Of a DNA stretch of 64,000 nucleotides, positions 1 to 9,118 are shown one piece after another. Every line of letters starts with the position of its first letter. Position 1 is the first letter of the stretch. Origin of the DNA: DATBVX01 sp963695985 (GTDB taxonomy: Bacteria > Pseudomonadota > Gammaproteobacteria > Steroidobacterales > Steroidobacteraceae); NCBI GenBank assembly GCA_963695985.1, contig CAVOIC010000012.1, positions 248,001-312,000 on the forward strand, given 5' to 3'. The notes under the pieces were generated by a model. That model had not been told where the DNA came from. It saw only the letters and a program-made list of their open reading frames with translations, and ran no database searches. A program made the position numbers and the translations under genes.

Positions 1-386
1 TCTTTGGAAAGATGATGGCGCCGATGGCCGCGACGCTGGTTGATGACACCGCCATCGATAATGTCAGCGCTTATATCAAGACGCTGCCGGATAACCCTGC
101 TCCCGCCACGGTGAAGGGCAATGCGAACAACGGTCAGAAGCTTTTTACAAGCACCTGTGGAGCCTGTCACGGACCTGATGGGCGGGGCCTGCAGGCGACG
201 AATGCCCCCGCGCTGAACGGTATGAGCGATTGGTACTTGGTCACTCAACTGAAAAATTTCGAACAGGGTGTTCGCGGCACTCATCCGCAAGACATGTACG
301 GACCCCAGATGGCATTGATGGCCGCAATTCTGGTAGACAGCCAGGCAATCAATGACCTCGTTGCCTACATCGATACCCTTCGCTGA
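1..386 (+). CDS. cytochrome c, C-terminal part (5' end outside window)
   Basis: The reading frame is open from the first bases, so the gene starts upstream of the window. The visible part holds one haem-binding motif, CGACH, at about 158-172. It is followed by a distal MYGPQM segment that would supply the axial methionine. The first visible residues (FGKMMAPMAATL) resemble the end of a preceding, similar domain, so the full protein is probably a two-haem cytochrome of the c4/c5 kind. It ends 16 bases before coxA, so it is probably co-transcribed and is likely the periplasmic electron donor to the oxidase. Family assignment is from motifs only. Confidence 0.85.
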   Translation, partial: FGKMMAPMAATLVDDTAIDNVSAYIKTLPDNPAPATVKGNANNGQKLFTSTCGACHGPDGRGLQATNAPALNGMSDWYLVTQLKNFEQGVRGTHPQDMYGPQMALMAAILVDSQAINDLVAYIDTLR

Positions 387-402
387 ACAGCAGGAAACTT
401 CC

Positions 403-2170
403 ATGTCTTACGTTGCGCATGACGAAACCTTTTTTGTTCCACCTGCGGAAGTCGAAGAGGTGGAGCTCTATCATCCGAAGACTTTCGTAGGGAAGTACAT
501 CTGGAGCCAAGACGCTAAAGTCATCGCCGTCCAGTACGCGATCACCGCGATCGGGATAGGGTTGGTGGCGTTGGTGTTGTCCTGGTTGATGCGGCTGCAG
601 CTGGGGTTCCCGCACAGCTTCTCCTTCATCGACCCAAGCAACTACCTTCAGTTTGTCACCCTGCACGGCATGATCATGGTGATCTACCTGCTCACTGCGC
701 TGTTCCTGGGGGGGTTTGGCAACTACCTCATCCCGCTGATGGTCGGCGCCCGCGACATGGTTTTCCCCTACGTCAACATGGTGAGTTACTGGGTCTATCT
801 GTTCGCCGTGTTATTGCTGGTGGCGAGTTTCTTCGTGCCCGGCGGGCCCGCGGGCGCCGGCTGGACCCTGTACCCGCCGCAGGCAATCCTCCAGGGCACT
901 CCGGGCGCGAACGGGGGCATTGTTTTGATGCTCGTTTCCCTGGCGTTCTTCATCATTGGCTTCACCATGGGCGGTTTGAACTATGTGGTGACGGTGTTGC
1001 AGGCGCGCACGCGAGGGATGACGATGATGCGACTGCCCTTGACGGTATGGGGCATTTTTATGGCCACCATCCTGGCGCTGCTGGCCTTTCCAGCCCTGTT
1101 CGTCAGCGCCATCATGATGACGTTGGACCTGACACTGGGCACGAGTTTCTTCATGCCTGCCATCGTCTCGATGGGACAACAGCGTGGGTACGAGGGCGGC
1201 AGTCCGTTATTGTTTCAACACCTGTTCTGGTTTTTCGGTCATCCCGAGGTCTACATCGTCGCCCTGCCGGCATTCGGCATCGTGTCCGACCTGATCAGCG
1301 TCCACGCCAGAAAAAACATCTTTGGCTATCGGATGATGGTCTGGGCGATTCTGGCCATCGGCGCGCTCAGTTTTCTGGTGTGGGCGCACCACATGTACGT
1401 CAGCGGGATGAACCCGTACTTCGGCTTCTTTTTCGCTACCACCACTCTCATCATCGCGATTCCCACGGCCATCAAGGTCTACAACTGGGTCCTGACGCTG
1501 TGGCGCGGCAACATCCACCTCACCGTCCCCATGCTGTTTGCCATCGGGTTCATCTTTGCGTTCATACATGGCGGGTTAACCGGCCTGTTCCTCGGTAACG
1601 CGACCGTGAGCGTACCGCTTTCGGACACCATGTTCGTGGTCGCGCACTTCCACATGGTGATGGCCGTGGCACCCATCATGGTTGTGTTCGGGGCGATCTA
1701 CCACTGGTACCCGAAGATCACCGGGCGAATGCTGAACGATACCTTGGGAAGATTTCACTTCTGGGCCACCTTCCTCGGGACCTATGCCATCTACCTTCCG
1801 ATGCACTACCTGGGTTTCCTGGGCGTGCCGCGCCGGTATTACGCAATCGCAGGCACGGACTTTATCCCCGCAATCGGCACAGTCCTTGAACGCGGGTATC
1901 ACCATCGCCGCGTTGATCGTAGGCGCCTTCCAACTGGTGTTCTTGTACAACCTGATCTGGAGTTACTTCAAAGGCAAGCCAGCGGGTGGCAACCCCTGGC
2001 GCGCCACCACGTTGGAGTGGCAAACCCCCCACACCCCGCCCAAGCATGGCAATTTTGGCGCGACGTTACCGGTGGTCTATCGCTGGGCCTACGACTACAG
2101 CGTGCCAGGTGCCGCTGAGGACTTCATCCCGCAAAACGTCCCGCCGCGAGAAGTCACGCGTAAGACGTAA
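403..2170 (+). CDS. coxA: cytochrome c oxidase subunit I (one frameshift)
   Basis: Catalytic subunit of a haem-copper terminal oxidase with about 12 membrane segments. The ATG at 403 has a purine-rich site (caggaaa) upstream. Key residues are present: a haem a ligand in TLHGM near residue 88, the CuB His with the cross-linked Tyr in GHPEVY near 280, the HH pair near 329-330 and HFH near 415-417. These mark an A-type oxidase. The frame breaks at the CCCC run 1866-1869. One C too many turns the sequence after GTDFIP into nonsense, and the next frame continues with QSAQSLNAGITIAAL to a stop at 2168-2170. Corrected length is about 588 residues, normal for the family. The break is most simply a sequencing error. 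Confidence 0.93.
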
Positions 2171-2188
2171 GCGACCAGGAACCCAACG

Positions 2189-2845
2189 GTGAGTAAGTTC
2201 CATCAACTGATGGTCAAGCCCTGGGTGACGGCCGAGGGTACGGTCGAACCTCTTCGCGATAGAAGAACACCTTCTCGAGCTGAGAAGAGACTCGCTCTGA
2301 GGGTGTTTCTAGCGGTGGTCGCGGTCCTGTTCATGCTCCTGGTTATCGCATATTCAAGCCGGATGACTTATGACGATTGGCGTCCCGTACCTCAACTAAG
2401 GCTGTTGTGGGCGAATACGTTTGCGCTGATATTGAGTAGCGTCGCCTTGCAATGGGCGCGGCATTCAGTACGTCGCGGGCGAATGGACGCAATGCGAGTC
2501 GGCCTGCTTGCTGCCGGCGCTTTCACCGTTGTCTTTCTGTTCGGGCAAATCTTGGCCTGGCAGCAACTGGCCGCGACGGTTTATTTTGACGTAACGAACC
2601 CAGCAGTCGCGTTTTTTTATCTGATCACCGGATTGCATGGGCTGCATCTGTTGGGCGGTTTGGTGGCTTGGGGCAGGACCGTCGCCAAAGTGTGGGGCGA
2701 CTTTGACGTGGCGAAGATAACGCAGAGTGTGGAACTATGTGCCACTTACTGGCACTTCTTGCTCCTGGTTTGGTTGCTCCTTTTTGGTCTGCTGTTTACA
2801 GGGAATAATTTGGATGTTTTGCTGAAGCTTTGTGGGCTTAGGTAA
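2189..2845 (+). CDS. cytochrome c oxidase subunit III family protein (first copy)
   Basis: A 218-residue membrane protein with about five hydrophobic segments after a basic N-terminal tail of about 35 residues. The pattern QILAWQQL, later YLITGLHGLHLLGG, and the C-terminal ATYWHFLLLVW are typical of subunit III (CoxC/CtaE). The start is GTG at 2189, 19 bases after coxA. It overlaps the second subunit III gene by 14 bases. Subunit III stabilises the CuB/haem a3 centre of subunit I and affects proton uptake. The coexistence of two different subunit III genes in tandem is noted in the findings. Confidence 0.85.
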   Translation: MSKFHQLMVKPWVTAEGTVEPLRDRRTPSRAEKRLALRVFLAVVAVLFMLLVIAYSSRMTYDDWRPVPQLRLLWANTFALILSSVALQWARHSVRRGRMDAMRVGLLAAGAFTVVFLFGQILAWQQLAATVYFDVTNPAVAFFYLITGLHGLHLLGGLVAWGRTVAKVWGDFDVAKITQSVELCATYWHFLLLVWLLLFGLLFTGNNLDVLLKLCGLR

Positions 2846-3584
2846 ACAGTCAATGCACGTGGCACCAGCTGTCGCTACAAATACCGCAGAACCCCTCCCG
2901 CTAGCTGAAGGCTTGCCAGGCATCGTCGCCGACTGGTCCTCGGACCAGCGGGCGTTCAAGAAGGTCCCATGGGGCAAGGCCATGATGTGGATCTTCCTCG
3001 TCAGCGATACCTTCATCTTCACCGCTTTCTTGATCTCGTACATGAACGTGCGAATGTCCACCACGGACCCTTGGCCCAACCCCGGTGAGGTTTTCGCACT
3101 GACGCTCTTTGGCAGGAAAATCCCCCTCATCCTGATCGCCATCATGACCTTCATCTTGATCAGCAGTAGCGGGACGATGGCCATGGCGGTCAACTTCGGC
3201 TATCGAAAAGACCGTGTCAAAACTTGTGTCTTGTTGCTGATCACTGCCCTATTGGGTGCCACATTCGTCGGGATGCAGGCCTTCGAGTGGACCAAGCTGA
3301 TCGTCGAAGAGGGGGTGCGTCCCTGGGGCAACCCCATGGGCGCGGCGCAGTTCGGCTCGTGTTTTTTCATGATCACGGGATTCCATGGCACGCACGTATC
3401 GATCGGCGTGATATTCCTGATCATCACGGCGACAAAGGTTCTGCGGGGAGATTTGGATCGCCAGAGGCCCGGTTTCCTGACCGGCAGGAAGGGGAACTAC
3501 GAGATCGTCGAAATCATGGGTCTGTACTGGCACTTCGTCGATCTGGTGTGGGTATTTATCTTCGCACTTTTCTATCTTTGGTAG
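2832..3584 (+). CDS. cytochrome c oxidase subunit III family protein (second copy)
   Basis: A 250-residue subunit III homologue, clearly different in sequence from the preceding one. It has five to seven hydrophobic segments, the conserved Glu-containing GMQAFEWTKLI segment, FFMITGFHGTHVSIG and the C-terminal GLYWHFVDLVWVFIF. The start could be GTG 2832, which overlaps the upstream gene, or ATG 2853. I kept the longer form. It lies directly between another subunit III gene and the subunit IV gene, so it belongs to the same oxidase operon. Confidence 0.88.
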   Translation: MGLGKQSMHVAPAVATNTAEPLPLAEGLPGIVADWSSDQRAFKKVPWGKAMMWIFLVSDTFIFTAFLISYMNVRMSTTDPWPNPGEVFALTLFGRKIPLILIAIMTFILISSSGTMAMAVNFGYRKDRVKTCVLLLITALLGATFVGMQAFEWTKLIVEEGVRPWGNPMGAAQFGSCFFMITGFHGTHVSIGVIFLIITATKVLRGDLDRQRPGFLTGRKGNYEIVEIMGLYWHFVDLVWVFIFALFYLW

Positions 3585-3592
3585 GGGAAATC

Positions 3593-3913
3593 GTGGCACA
3601 CGCAGAGGGGCAACAACATCCGATTGGCATTTATCTCAAGATCTGGGGATTGCTGTTTGTTCTCAGCACCGCCTCCTATCTTGTTGACTACTTCCACTTT
3701 CAGGGTTACCTCAGGTGGACGCTGATCATCGTGTTCATGTTGATGAAGGCCGGGCTGATCGTTGCCGTCTTCATGCACATGCTCTGGGAGCGGCTGGCCT
3801 TGATGTATGCGATTTTGGTCCCGCCGCTATTGTTGCTCGTACTCTTGGGCATCGGATCGCTTGAAGGGGACCACATTTTTTTCACGCGCGACGTCTTTTT
3901 CGCCGGACACTAG
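3593..3913 (+). CDS. cytochrome c oxidase subunit IV family protein
   Basis: A 106-residue protein with three hydrophobic segments, matching the prokaryotic oxidase subunit IV (CtaF/CyoD-like) family in size, topology and position after subunit III. The segment FMLMKAGLIVAVFMHM is characteristic, because a Lys-containing helix followed by FMHM recurs in this family. The GTG start at 3593 is preceded by a good ribosome site (aggggaa) 4 bases away. It is the last gene of the rightward oxidase operon and converges on the gene ending at 3938. Confidence 0.85.
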   Translation: MAHAEGQQHPIGIYLKIWGLLFVLSTASYLVDYFHFQGYLRWTLIIVFMLMKAGLIVAVFMHMLWERLALMYAILVPPLLLLVLLGIGSLEGDHIFFTRDVFFAGH

Positions 3914-3937
3914 TCCTGTTGTGGAATTCCGGCCCGG

Positions 3938-4480
3938 TCACGCGTCCCGAGGGCGGCGCTGCACCGCGCTAAACGGATTGATGAAATGCCTATCGACACC
4001 CGTTAGCTCTGCTTCCGGATGCCTGGTACGCATCATCTCACCGACAGCGGGTTCCTGCTCCTTGCGGGCATAGATCAAGATCAGATACTTGCCGGCCTCG
4101 AGATCGTCGTGGAACCTGGCGAGCTTCTTGTTCTCGTTTTCTATACCCACCAAGCCGCCTGCCCAAGCGCCGAATAACGTGCCCAACGCCATCAGCGCGA
4201 TGTGGACGATCCCCGGTACGTGTTCGAACGGCCCCAAGTAGTTGAGCAGTGCAGCGCCAATCAGTCCGGCAACGAAGCCGATCATCGCGCCCAGAGACCC
4301 TTCGCGAACGACATCCAGAGTCTCGAGGTAGTTGCCAGAGTGTATTTGTCGTTTGATGAGCCCGGACTCGTCTTTTGCTATGACGTGCACAAAGAAGTCC
4401 CTGATGCCAACCTCATGAAGATCATCAGAAACCCGATGAGCACTTTCCAGGCCGGGCGCGAGATAGTAGAGGCATTTCAT
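3938..4480 (-). CDS. conserved membrane protein with two glycine-rich membrane segments
   Basis: The most likely start is the ATG at 4480, which has GGGGAAAG a few bases upstream. This gives 180 residues. The N-terminal about 65 residues are soluble (CLYYLAPGLESAHRVSDDLHE onward). They are followed by two glycine-rich hydrophobic segments near 80-130 and a soluble tail with EPAVGEMMRTRHPEAE. The layout resembles stress-type proteins with a ferredoxin-like head and a glycine zipper, but I cannot name a function. It is convergent with the oxidase operon. Confidence 0.75.
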   Translation of the reverse strand: MKCLYYLAPGLESAHRVSDDLHEVGIRDFFVHVIAKDESGLIKRQIHSGNYLETLDVVREGSLGAMIGFVAGLIGAALLNYLGPFEHVPGIVHIALMALGTLFGAWAGGLVGIENENKKLARFHDDLEAGKYLILIYARKEQEPAVGEMMRTRHPEAELTGVDRHFINPFSAVQRRPRDA

Positions 4481-4714
4481 CGCTTTCCCCAGAAAAAACC
4501 GTGGCACGATGTGGCACTTGAGTCTCTCATAACCCTTCCAGCGTTGAAAAGTCGCTTCCAACAACGCATGAGTCTGGGCGGATTGACATGGTCCCTGCGA
4601 GGAGGCATCAGCGGAGAAGCACAATAGGCTTGAAGCGCGAGTCTTGTCGGGTTCCGGCGAGATCAGCGCATGTTATATTCGCCACAAGCATAAGAACGCT
4701 TGGGAGACTGCACG

Positions 4715-4900
4715 ATGGACGCGCTTCTCGTCGTCATCATCCTTGCGCTGGTTGCCACCGTCGTTGCCATGGGTTTGGGTCTTCTGGCCATGTCCGGCCG
4801 CTCCACCGACCGTCAATTGAGCACCGTGCTGATGTGGACGCGCGTCGGCTTCCAGGCGCTCACGCTGTTGCTGCTGGTCATTGCCGTACTTCTGCGCTGA
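4715..4900 (+). CDS. small HIG1-domain-like twin-membrane-segment protein
   Basis: A 61-residue protein with two hydrophobic helices joined by a short polar turn (SGRSTDRQLSTVLMWTRVG). The second half (LMWTRVGFQALTLLLL) has the shape of the HIG1 domain found in small proteins associated with respiratory oxidases, such as mitochondrial Rcf1. The ATG at 4715 has gggag 9 bases upstream. Its place among oxidase assembly genes supports a role in oxidase or supercomplex stability. That role is inferred from family and context. Confidence 0.75.
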   Translation: MDALLVVIILALVATVVAMGLGLLAMSGRSTDRQLSTVLMWTRVGFQALTLLLLVIAVLLR

Positions 4901-4976
4901 GGCGCAACGCATGCGACCGACCTGCCTCGCCCGCCGCTTCAGCAAGCGCCAAAACCCTTGCGCGGCTTGCGTCGCT

Positions 4977-5498
4977 TCAACGCGAGCGTTCGACTAGGTA
5001 GTCGACGCCCTGGTGGATCAGATCATCGGCCAAGTCGACGCGGCCACCTTTCGGAGGCATCACTCCAGCCGAGCCATGGAAGCCCTCGATGGCGTGCTTA
5101 TAGAGAGTGTCCTTCCCCTGCGCGATGCGTGGCGCCCAGGCCGCCTTGTCACCGATGCGCGGCGCACCGCCAATCCCCTGCGCGTGGCACGCCGAGCAGG
5201 CAGCGCTGTACAGCTCTTCGGCATTTTTCGGCACCGGCAATCCGACACTGGGTGCCGACCCCGAGGACTCCTCGGCAGTCTGGAGCGCCGCGTTGTCCTG
5301 ACCGGCCACGGCGACACGTGCAAAGGGCCGCGTGCGCTCATCGGCGGCGGCGATCTCCATTGGTTCGCCCTTTACCTGCTCACGCTGGCTCGTGGTGCCC
5401 ACGACCCTGGCAAACACGAACAGCAGAACCGCGACTGCAATCAGAATGCCGAGCACCAGACTGAAGACGTTGAAAAAGTGGCTGTCCTGCTTGCTCAC
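4977..5498 (-). CDS. membrane-anchored cytochrome c5-like protein
   Basis: A 173-residue protein starting at GTG 5498 (GGTGAACCT just upstream). An N-terminal hydrophobic anchor (NVFSLVLGILIAVAVLLFV) is followed by a linker and a C-terminal class I cytochrome domain. The domain has the haem motif CSACH and a later MPPKGG that supplies the axial Met, both typical of the cytochrome c5/c555 group. It is probably tethered to the periplasmic face of the inner membrane and hands electrons to the nearby oxidase. It lies on the strand opposite to the oxidase genes. Confidence 0.88.
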   Translation of the reverse strand: MSKQDSHFFNVFSLVLGILIAVAVLLFVFARVVGTTSQREQVKGEPMEIAAADERTRPFARVAVAGQDNAALQTAEESSGSAPSVGLPVPKNAEELYSAACSACHAQGIGGAPRIGDKAAWAPRIAQGKDTLYKHAIEGFHGSAGVMPPKGGRVDLADDLIHQGVDYLVERSR

Positions 5499-5555
5499 AG
5501 GTTCACCGCTGCCGGGTCGCTTCGAAGGGCGCGCAGTATAGCGAACTTCGAACAC

Positions 5556-5765
5556 TCATCGCAGCTCATGCGGCCGGATGAGTCCAGCCGCATAGGAAAT
5601 CAACAGCAACACGAACAGGAACACCGACAGGCCAATGCGCCACGTCAGGGCGCGCAGCATCTTCCGCGAGTCTCCGCTCCCGCGAGCGAGATGAAAGAGA
5701 GCCGATCCCAGGCTCACGATGATGGCGATCAGCATCAGGATCACGACCAATTTGACGAGCGGCAT
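5556..5765 (-). CDS. DUF2909 twin-membrane-segment protein
   Basis: A 69-residue protein from ATG 5765 with two membrane helices. The start MPLVKLVVILMLIAIIVSLG and the central SALFHLARG then MLRALTWRIGLSV match the DUF2909 family. Genes of this family commonly sit next to SURF1 in gammaproteobacterial cytochrome oxidase clusters, as here, where the SURF1 gene starts 44 bases away on the other strand. The exact role is unknown. An accessory part in oxidase assembly is inferred. Confidence 0.82.
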   Translation of the reverse strand: MPLVKLVVILMLIAIIVSLGSALFHLARGSGDSRKMLRALTWRIGLSVFLFVLLLISYAAGLIRPHELR

Positions 5766-5808
5766 GTCGGCTCCCGGTTCATGCGACGTGCGGTGTAGGT
5801 AAACGGCG

Positions 5809-6534
5809 GTGGCGTTCAATATTGCTGGCCGCCGCTACCGGCCGCGCGTTTTTACCACTATTCTCACTCTCGCATTGATCGGTGTGCTGGTCGGCTTGGG
5901 AGCCTGGCAGCTGGATCGCATGCGCGAGAAGCGGGCCCTTTTTGCCGACTTTGCGGCCGGCACCCGGTCTACGGTGAATCTGTCGGCCGTGTCGTCCGGG
6001 AGAGGCGTGCGATATCAGCGGGTCGCGGCCGCGGGTCACTTCGACAGCAAGCATCAGATCCTGCTCGACAACCTGACCCATGACGGACAGGCTGGCTATC
6101 ACGTACTTACACCGTTCATGACCGATACAGGCTCTACGGTGCTCGTCGATCGTGGATGGATTTCGCAGGGCGTAACTCGATCCGATTTGCCGGACGTGAG
6201 CGTCGGCACAGGCATGCGTACGATCACTGGCCGCCTCGATGAGTTACCGCGTGCGGGTATCGCCCTGCGGAACCCAGCGAGCGACAACTCATGGCCCCGA
6301 GTCCTGAGCTATCCCGACATGGCTGAGTTGCAGACGATGTTCGATCGGCGTTTGTATCCGCAGATCGTCCTGCTCGATCCCGATCAACCGGATGGTCATG
6401 TTCGGCAGTGGCGGCCGGCGACGTTTCCACCCGAGCGCCATCTTGGCTACGCGATCACCTGGTTCGGACTGGCAGCAACCGTCCTGATCATCCACCTGGT
6501 GACGAGTCTGCAACGAACGCCGGGCAGGGCATGA
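5809..6534 (+). CDS. SURF1 family cytochrome oxidase assembly protein
   Basis: A 241-residue protein with an N-terminal helix (FTTILTLALIGVLVGLGAWQ) and a C-terminal helix (YAITWFGLAATVLIIHLV) flanking a periplasmic domain. GAWQLDRMREK, VLVDRGWI and the C-terminal HLGYAITWFGLA are family hallmarks. SURF1 helps insert haem a into subunit I. The start is GTG 5809. The stop overlaps the next start in ATGA, suggesting coupled translation with the Sco-like gene. Confidence 0.93.
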   Translation: MAFNIAGRRYRPRVFTTILTLALIGVLVGLGAWQLDRMREKRALFADFAAGTRSTVNLSAVSSGRGVRYQRVAAAGHFDSKHQILLDNLTHDGQAGYHVLTPFMTDTGSTVLVDRGWISQGVTRSDLPDVSVGTGMRTITGRLDELPRAGIALRNPASDNSWPRVLSYPDMAELQTMFDRRLYPQIVLLDPDQPDGHVRQWRPATFPPERHLGYAITWFGLAATVLIIHLVTSLQRTPGRA

Positions 6535-7139
6535 GCACACTAACGCCCATACAGCGCCGGCAGAGATGCACGCTGCTCCTGATCGCACTGTTGTTTTTGT
6601 CGCCGCTTGCGCTCTCCTTCTATCTCTACTACGGCAGCGACGGTTGGCGACCGGGCGGTCAGGTCAATTACGGCGAGTTGGTCATCCCACCGCGACCGCT
6701 GCCGGCAGTGACGCTGCGCCAGCCCGATGGTGTCGAAGTCCATCGGCCTTTCGAGGGCGCCTGGTCGCTGATCCTGGTCGGAACCGGCGCGTGCAATGAC
6801 CAATGCCGCAAGGCTCTATACGTGATGCGCCAGGTGCGCCTCGCACTCAATCAGGACCGCGATCGAGTGCACCGCGTCTTCCTCTACCGCGGGGAATGCT
6901 GCGAGCAGCCGTACTTCTCACGCGAGCAGTCCGGCCTCATCGTTCTCGATATCGATTCCGTTGACGGTGCGCCACTACGCGAAGCCTTCGCAGCCGTGAA
7001 TTCGCCGCCAGCGCAGTCGGCACGCATCTGGCTCTCAGATCCACTCGGTAACCTGATGATGGTTTACCCCGTGGATGTCGAGCCGAAGGGATTGCTTCGC
7101 GACCTCAAGCGATTGTTGAAGTTGTCGCACATTGGGTGA
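6531..7139 (+). CDS. Sco-like / thioredoxin-fold oxidase assembly protein
   Basis: A 202-residue protein with one N-terminal membrane helix and a periplasmic domain. A CNDQC motif near residue 87 follows the WSLILVGTGA strand, where Sco1/SenC copper chaperones carry CxxxC. A later GECCEQ supplies further cysteines. The genes around it (SURF1 before, CtaA after) are those where this protein usually occurs. A role in copper delivery or thiol reduction during CuA/CuB assembly is inferred. It is more divergent than a true Sco1, so I give no gene name. Confidence 0.75.
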   Translation: MSTLTPIQRRQRCTLLLIALLFLSPLALSFYLYYGSDGWRPGGQVNYGELVIPPRPLPAVTLRQPDGVEVHRPFEGAWSLILVGTGACNDQCRKALYVMRQVRLALNQDRDRVHRVFLYRGECCEQPYFSREQSGLIVLDIDSVDGAPLREAFAAVNSPPAQSARIWLSDPLGNLMMVYPVDVEPKGLLRDLKRLLKLSHIG

Positions 7140-7154
7140 CGTAGTGAGGCCAAG

Positions 7155-8195
7155 GTGGGTTCGCCGGTGATGACACGTCTGCGCTGGTTTCGCGCGCTGG
7201 CAATCACGGGGGTTTGCTTGTGCCTGTTCGTCGTCGTCCTCGGCGCCTACGTACGCCTCAGTGCCGCCGGCCTCGGCTGCCCCGATTGGCCAACCTGCTA
7301 CGGACACATCACGCCCGGTGCTGCGCTGGAGAACTCACAGAGCATCAATGCCGCACACCCGGACCGTCCGCTCGACTATGGCAAGGCGCTGCGCGAGATG
7401 GTGCACCGTTACGCAGCATCGATTCTTGGATTGATCATGGTCGCTATGGCGGCGTTTGCGATTTCCAATCGCAGCGATCCGCAGCAGCCCGTACATCTGC
7501 CGCTTATTCTCCTGATCGTTGTAGTGCTGCAGGGCGTACTAGGCATGCTCACCGTGACATGGCTCCTCAAGCCGTTGATCGTCACTTTGCATCTGGTGGG
7601 TGGCCTCACGACGCTCGCGCTGCTGTGGTGGCTGTGTCTGCGGCCCGAACGTCGCGAACTGCACCGCAGGGAGGTCGGACTGCGGCCGCTGGCCGTACTC
7701 GCGTTAGTTGCTCTGGGCATTCAGATTGCATTGGGCGGCTGGACCAGCAGCAATTACGCCGCGGTGGCCTGCCCGGACTTTCCCACCTGCCAGGGGATGC
7801 TCTGGCCGCACATGGACTTCAAGGATGCGTTCGTTCTCTGGCGTGGCCTCGGTATCGACTACGAGGGCGGGGTGTTGGATCATCCTGCGCGCGTCGCCAT
7901 TCATGTCGTTCATCGAATCGGCGCGCTGATCACCACTATCCTCCTGGCAATCCTCGCCGCGATGAGCATTGCCCGTGGAAAGAGTGCCAGGGTGCGCGGT
8001 GCCGGGTTGGGCGTTGCGGCACTACTCGCATCGCAACTCGCAATTGGTATGGCGATGGTCGTCAATGGATTTCCCCTGCCGCTCGCCACCGCGCACAATG
8101 CGGGTGCCGCGCTATTGTTGCTGAGCAGCGTGGCACTGCTTCGCGCACTGTGGCCACTGAGCGCCACCTGGCTGGCGGGTGAAAGAAGAACATGA
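7155..8195 (+). CDS. ctaA: haem A synthase
   Basis: A polytopic membrane protein of 346 residues that oxidises the C8 methyl group of haem O to give haem A. Visible hallmarks are YVRLSAAGLGCPDWPTCYG after the first helix, HRYAASILG in the first half, GGWTSSNYAAVACPDFPTC in the second half and HRIGALITT. The two CPD(W/F)PTC segments show the internal repeat of the family. The GTG at 7155 has gaggccaag upstream, and ATG 7170 is an alternative. The stop overlaps ctaB as ATGA. Confidence 0.95.
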   Translation: MGSPVMTRLRWFRALAITGVCLCLFVVVLGAYVRLSAAGLGCPDWPTCYGHITPGAALENSQSINAAHPDRPLDYGKALREMVHRYAASILGLIMVAMAAFAISNRSDPQQPVHLPLILLIVVVLQGVLGMLTVTWLLKPLIVTLHLVGGLTTLALLWWLCLRPERRELHRREVGLRPLAVLALVALGIQIALGGWTSSNYAAVACPDFPTCQGMLWPHMDFKDAFVLWRGLGIDYEGGVLDHPARVAIHVVHRIGALITTILLAILAAMSIARGKSARVRGAGLGVAALLASQLAIGMAMVVNGFPLPLATAHNAGAALLLLSSVALLRALWPLSATWLAGERRT

Positions 8196-9118
8196 GAGAG
8201 GAAGGCGTCCGATCGCAGGTCTCGGGCCTCACGGCGGCCACCCGCCTGCACGACTACTTCGAACTCACCAAGCCCAGGGTCGTGGCACTCATCGTGTTCA
8301 CGGCCGTGGTAGGTATGTTGCTGGCGACGCCGGCGCTGCCGCCTCTTTCGACCGCTGCCTATGCCACGCTCGGTATCTGGCTCGCAGCGGCATCCGCGGC
8401 AGCCATCAATCATGTGCTCGACCGGCGCATCGATGCCGAGATGGCGCGTACGCGCCGGCGGCCAATACCCACCGGTCACGTGAGCGAGGCCGGTGCGCTC
8501 CTGTTCGCGTTCACACTCGGGCTGGCATCGATGCTGATCCTCGCGCTGCTCGTCAACCCGCTGACCGCTCTGCTCACCTTTGCGTCGCTCATTGGCTATT
8601 CGGTGATCTACACACTGTGGCTCAAGCGCGCCACGCCGCAGAACATCGTGATCGGCGGTGCGGCCGGTGCGGCGCCGCCGGTGCTGGGCTGGACCGCAAT
8701 CACCAACAGCGTTGATCCCAATGCGTTGCTGCTGTTCCTGATCATCTTCACCTGGACGCCGCCGCACTTCTGGGCGCTCGCCATCGCGCGGCGCGACGAC
8801 TACGCCAAGGTGGGACTGCCGATGCTGCCGGTGACGCACGGGATCGAGTTCACGCGCCTGCACATCCTGCTGTACACGATCCTGCTCGTGATCGTGACGA
8901 TCCTGCCGTACCTGACCGGCATGAGTGGCCTCGTCTATCTGGCCGGCGCACTGTTGCTTGACGCGCTGTTCCTGCGCCATGCGTTAATGCTGCTGCGGGG
9001 CGCGGGACTGCCGATGCGTACCTTCCGGTTCTCGATCAACTACCTGATGTGGCTGTTCGCGCTGCTGCTCGTCGATCACTACCTGGTCGAGGCCGGCACA
9101 GTGCGCTTGAGCTGGTAA
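8192..9118 (+). CDS. ctaB: protohaem IX farnesyltransferase (haem O synthase)
   Basis: A 308-residue UbiA-type prenyltransferase with about nine membrane helices. It adds a farnesyl group to haem B, the step before CtaA. ELTKPRVVALIVFTAVVGM, NHVLDRRIDAEMARTRRRP (the Mg-binding NxxxDxxxD region) and WTPPHFWALAI are diagnostic. The gene is translationally coupled to ctaA by an ATGA overlap. Its 3' end overlaps the convergent lipoprotein-like gene by 40 bases. Confidence 0.96.
   Translation: MREEGVRSQVSGLTAATRLHDYFELTKPRVVALIVFTAVVGMLLATPALPPLSTAAYATLGIWLAAASAAAINHVLDRRIDAEMARTRRRPIPTGHVSEAGALLFAFTLGLASMLILALLVNPLTALLTFASLIGYSVIYTLWLKRATPQNIVIGGAAGAAPPVLGWTAITNSVDPNALLLFLIIFTWTPPHFWALAIARRDDYAKVGLPMLPVTHGIEFTRLHILLYTILLVIVTILPYLTGMSGLVYLAGALLLDALFLRHALMLLRGAGLPMRTFRFSINYLMWLFALLLVDHYLVEAGTVRLSW

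Noticed and set aside
1860..1875. Programmed ribosomal frameshift in coxA
   Set aside because: No slippery heptamer with a downstream stem is evident, oxidase subunit I genes do not use one, and the same kind of break recurs across unrelated genes in the window.
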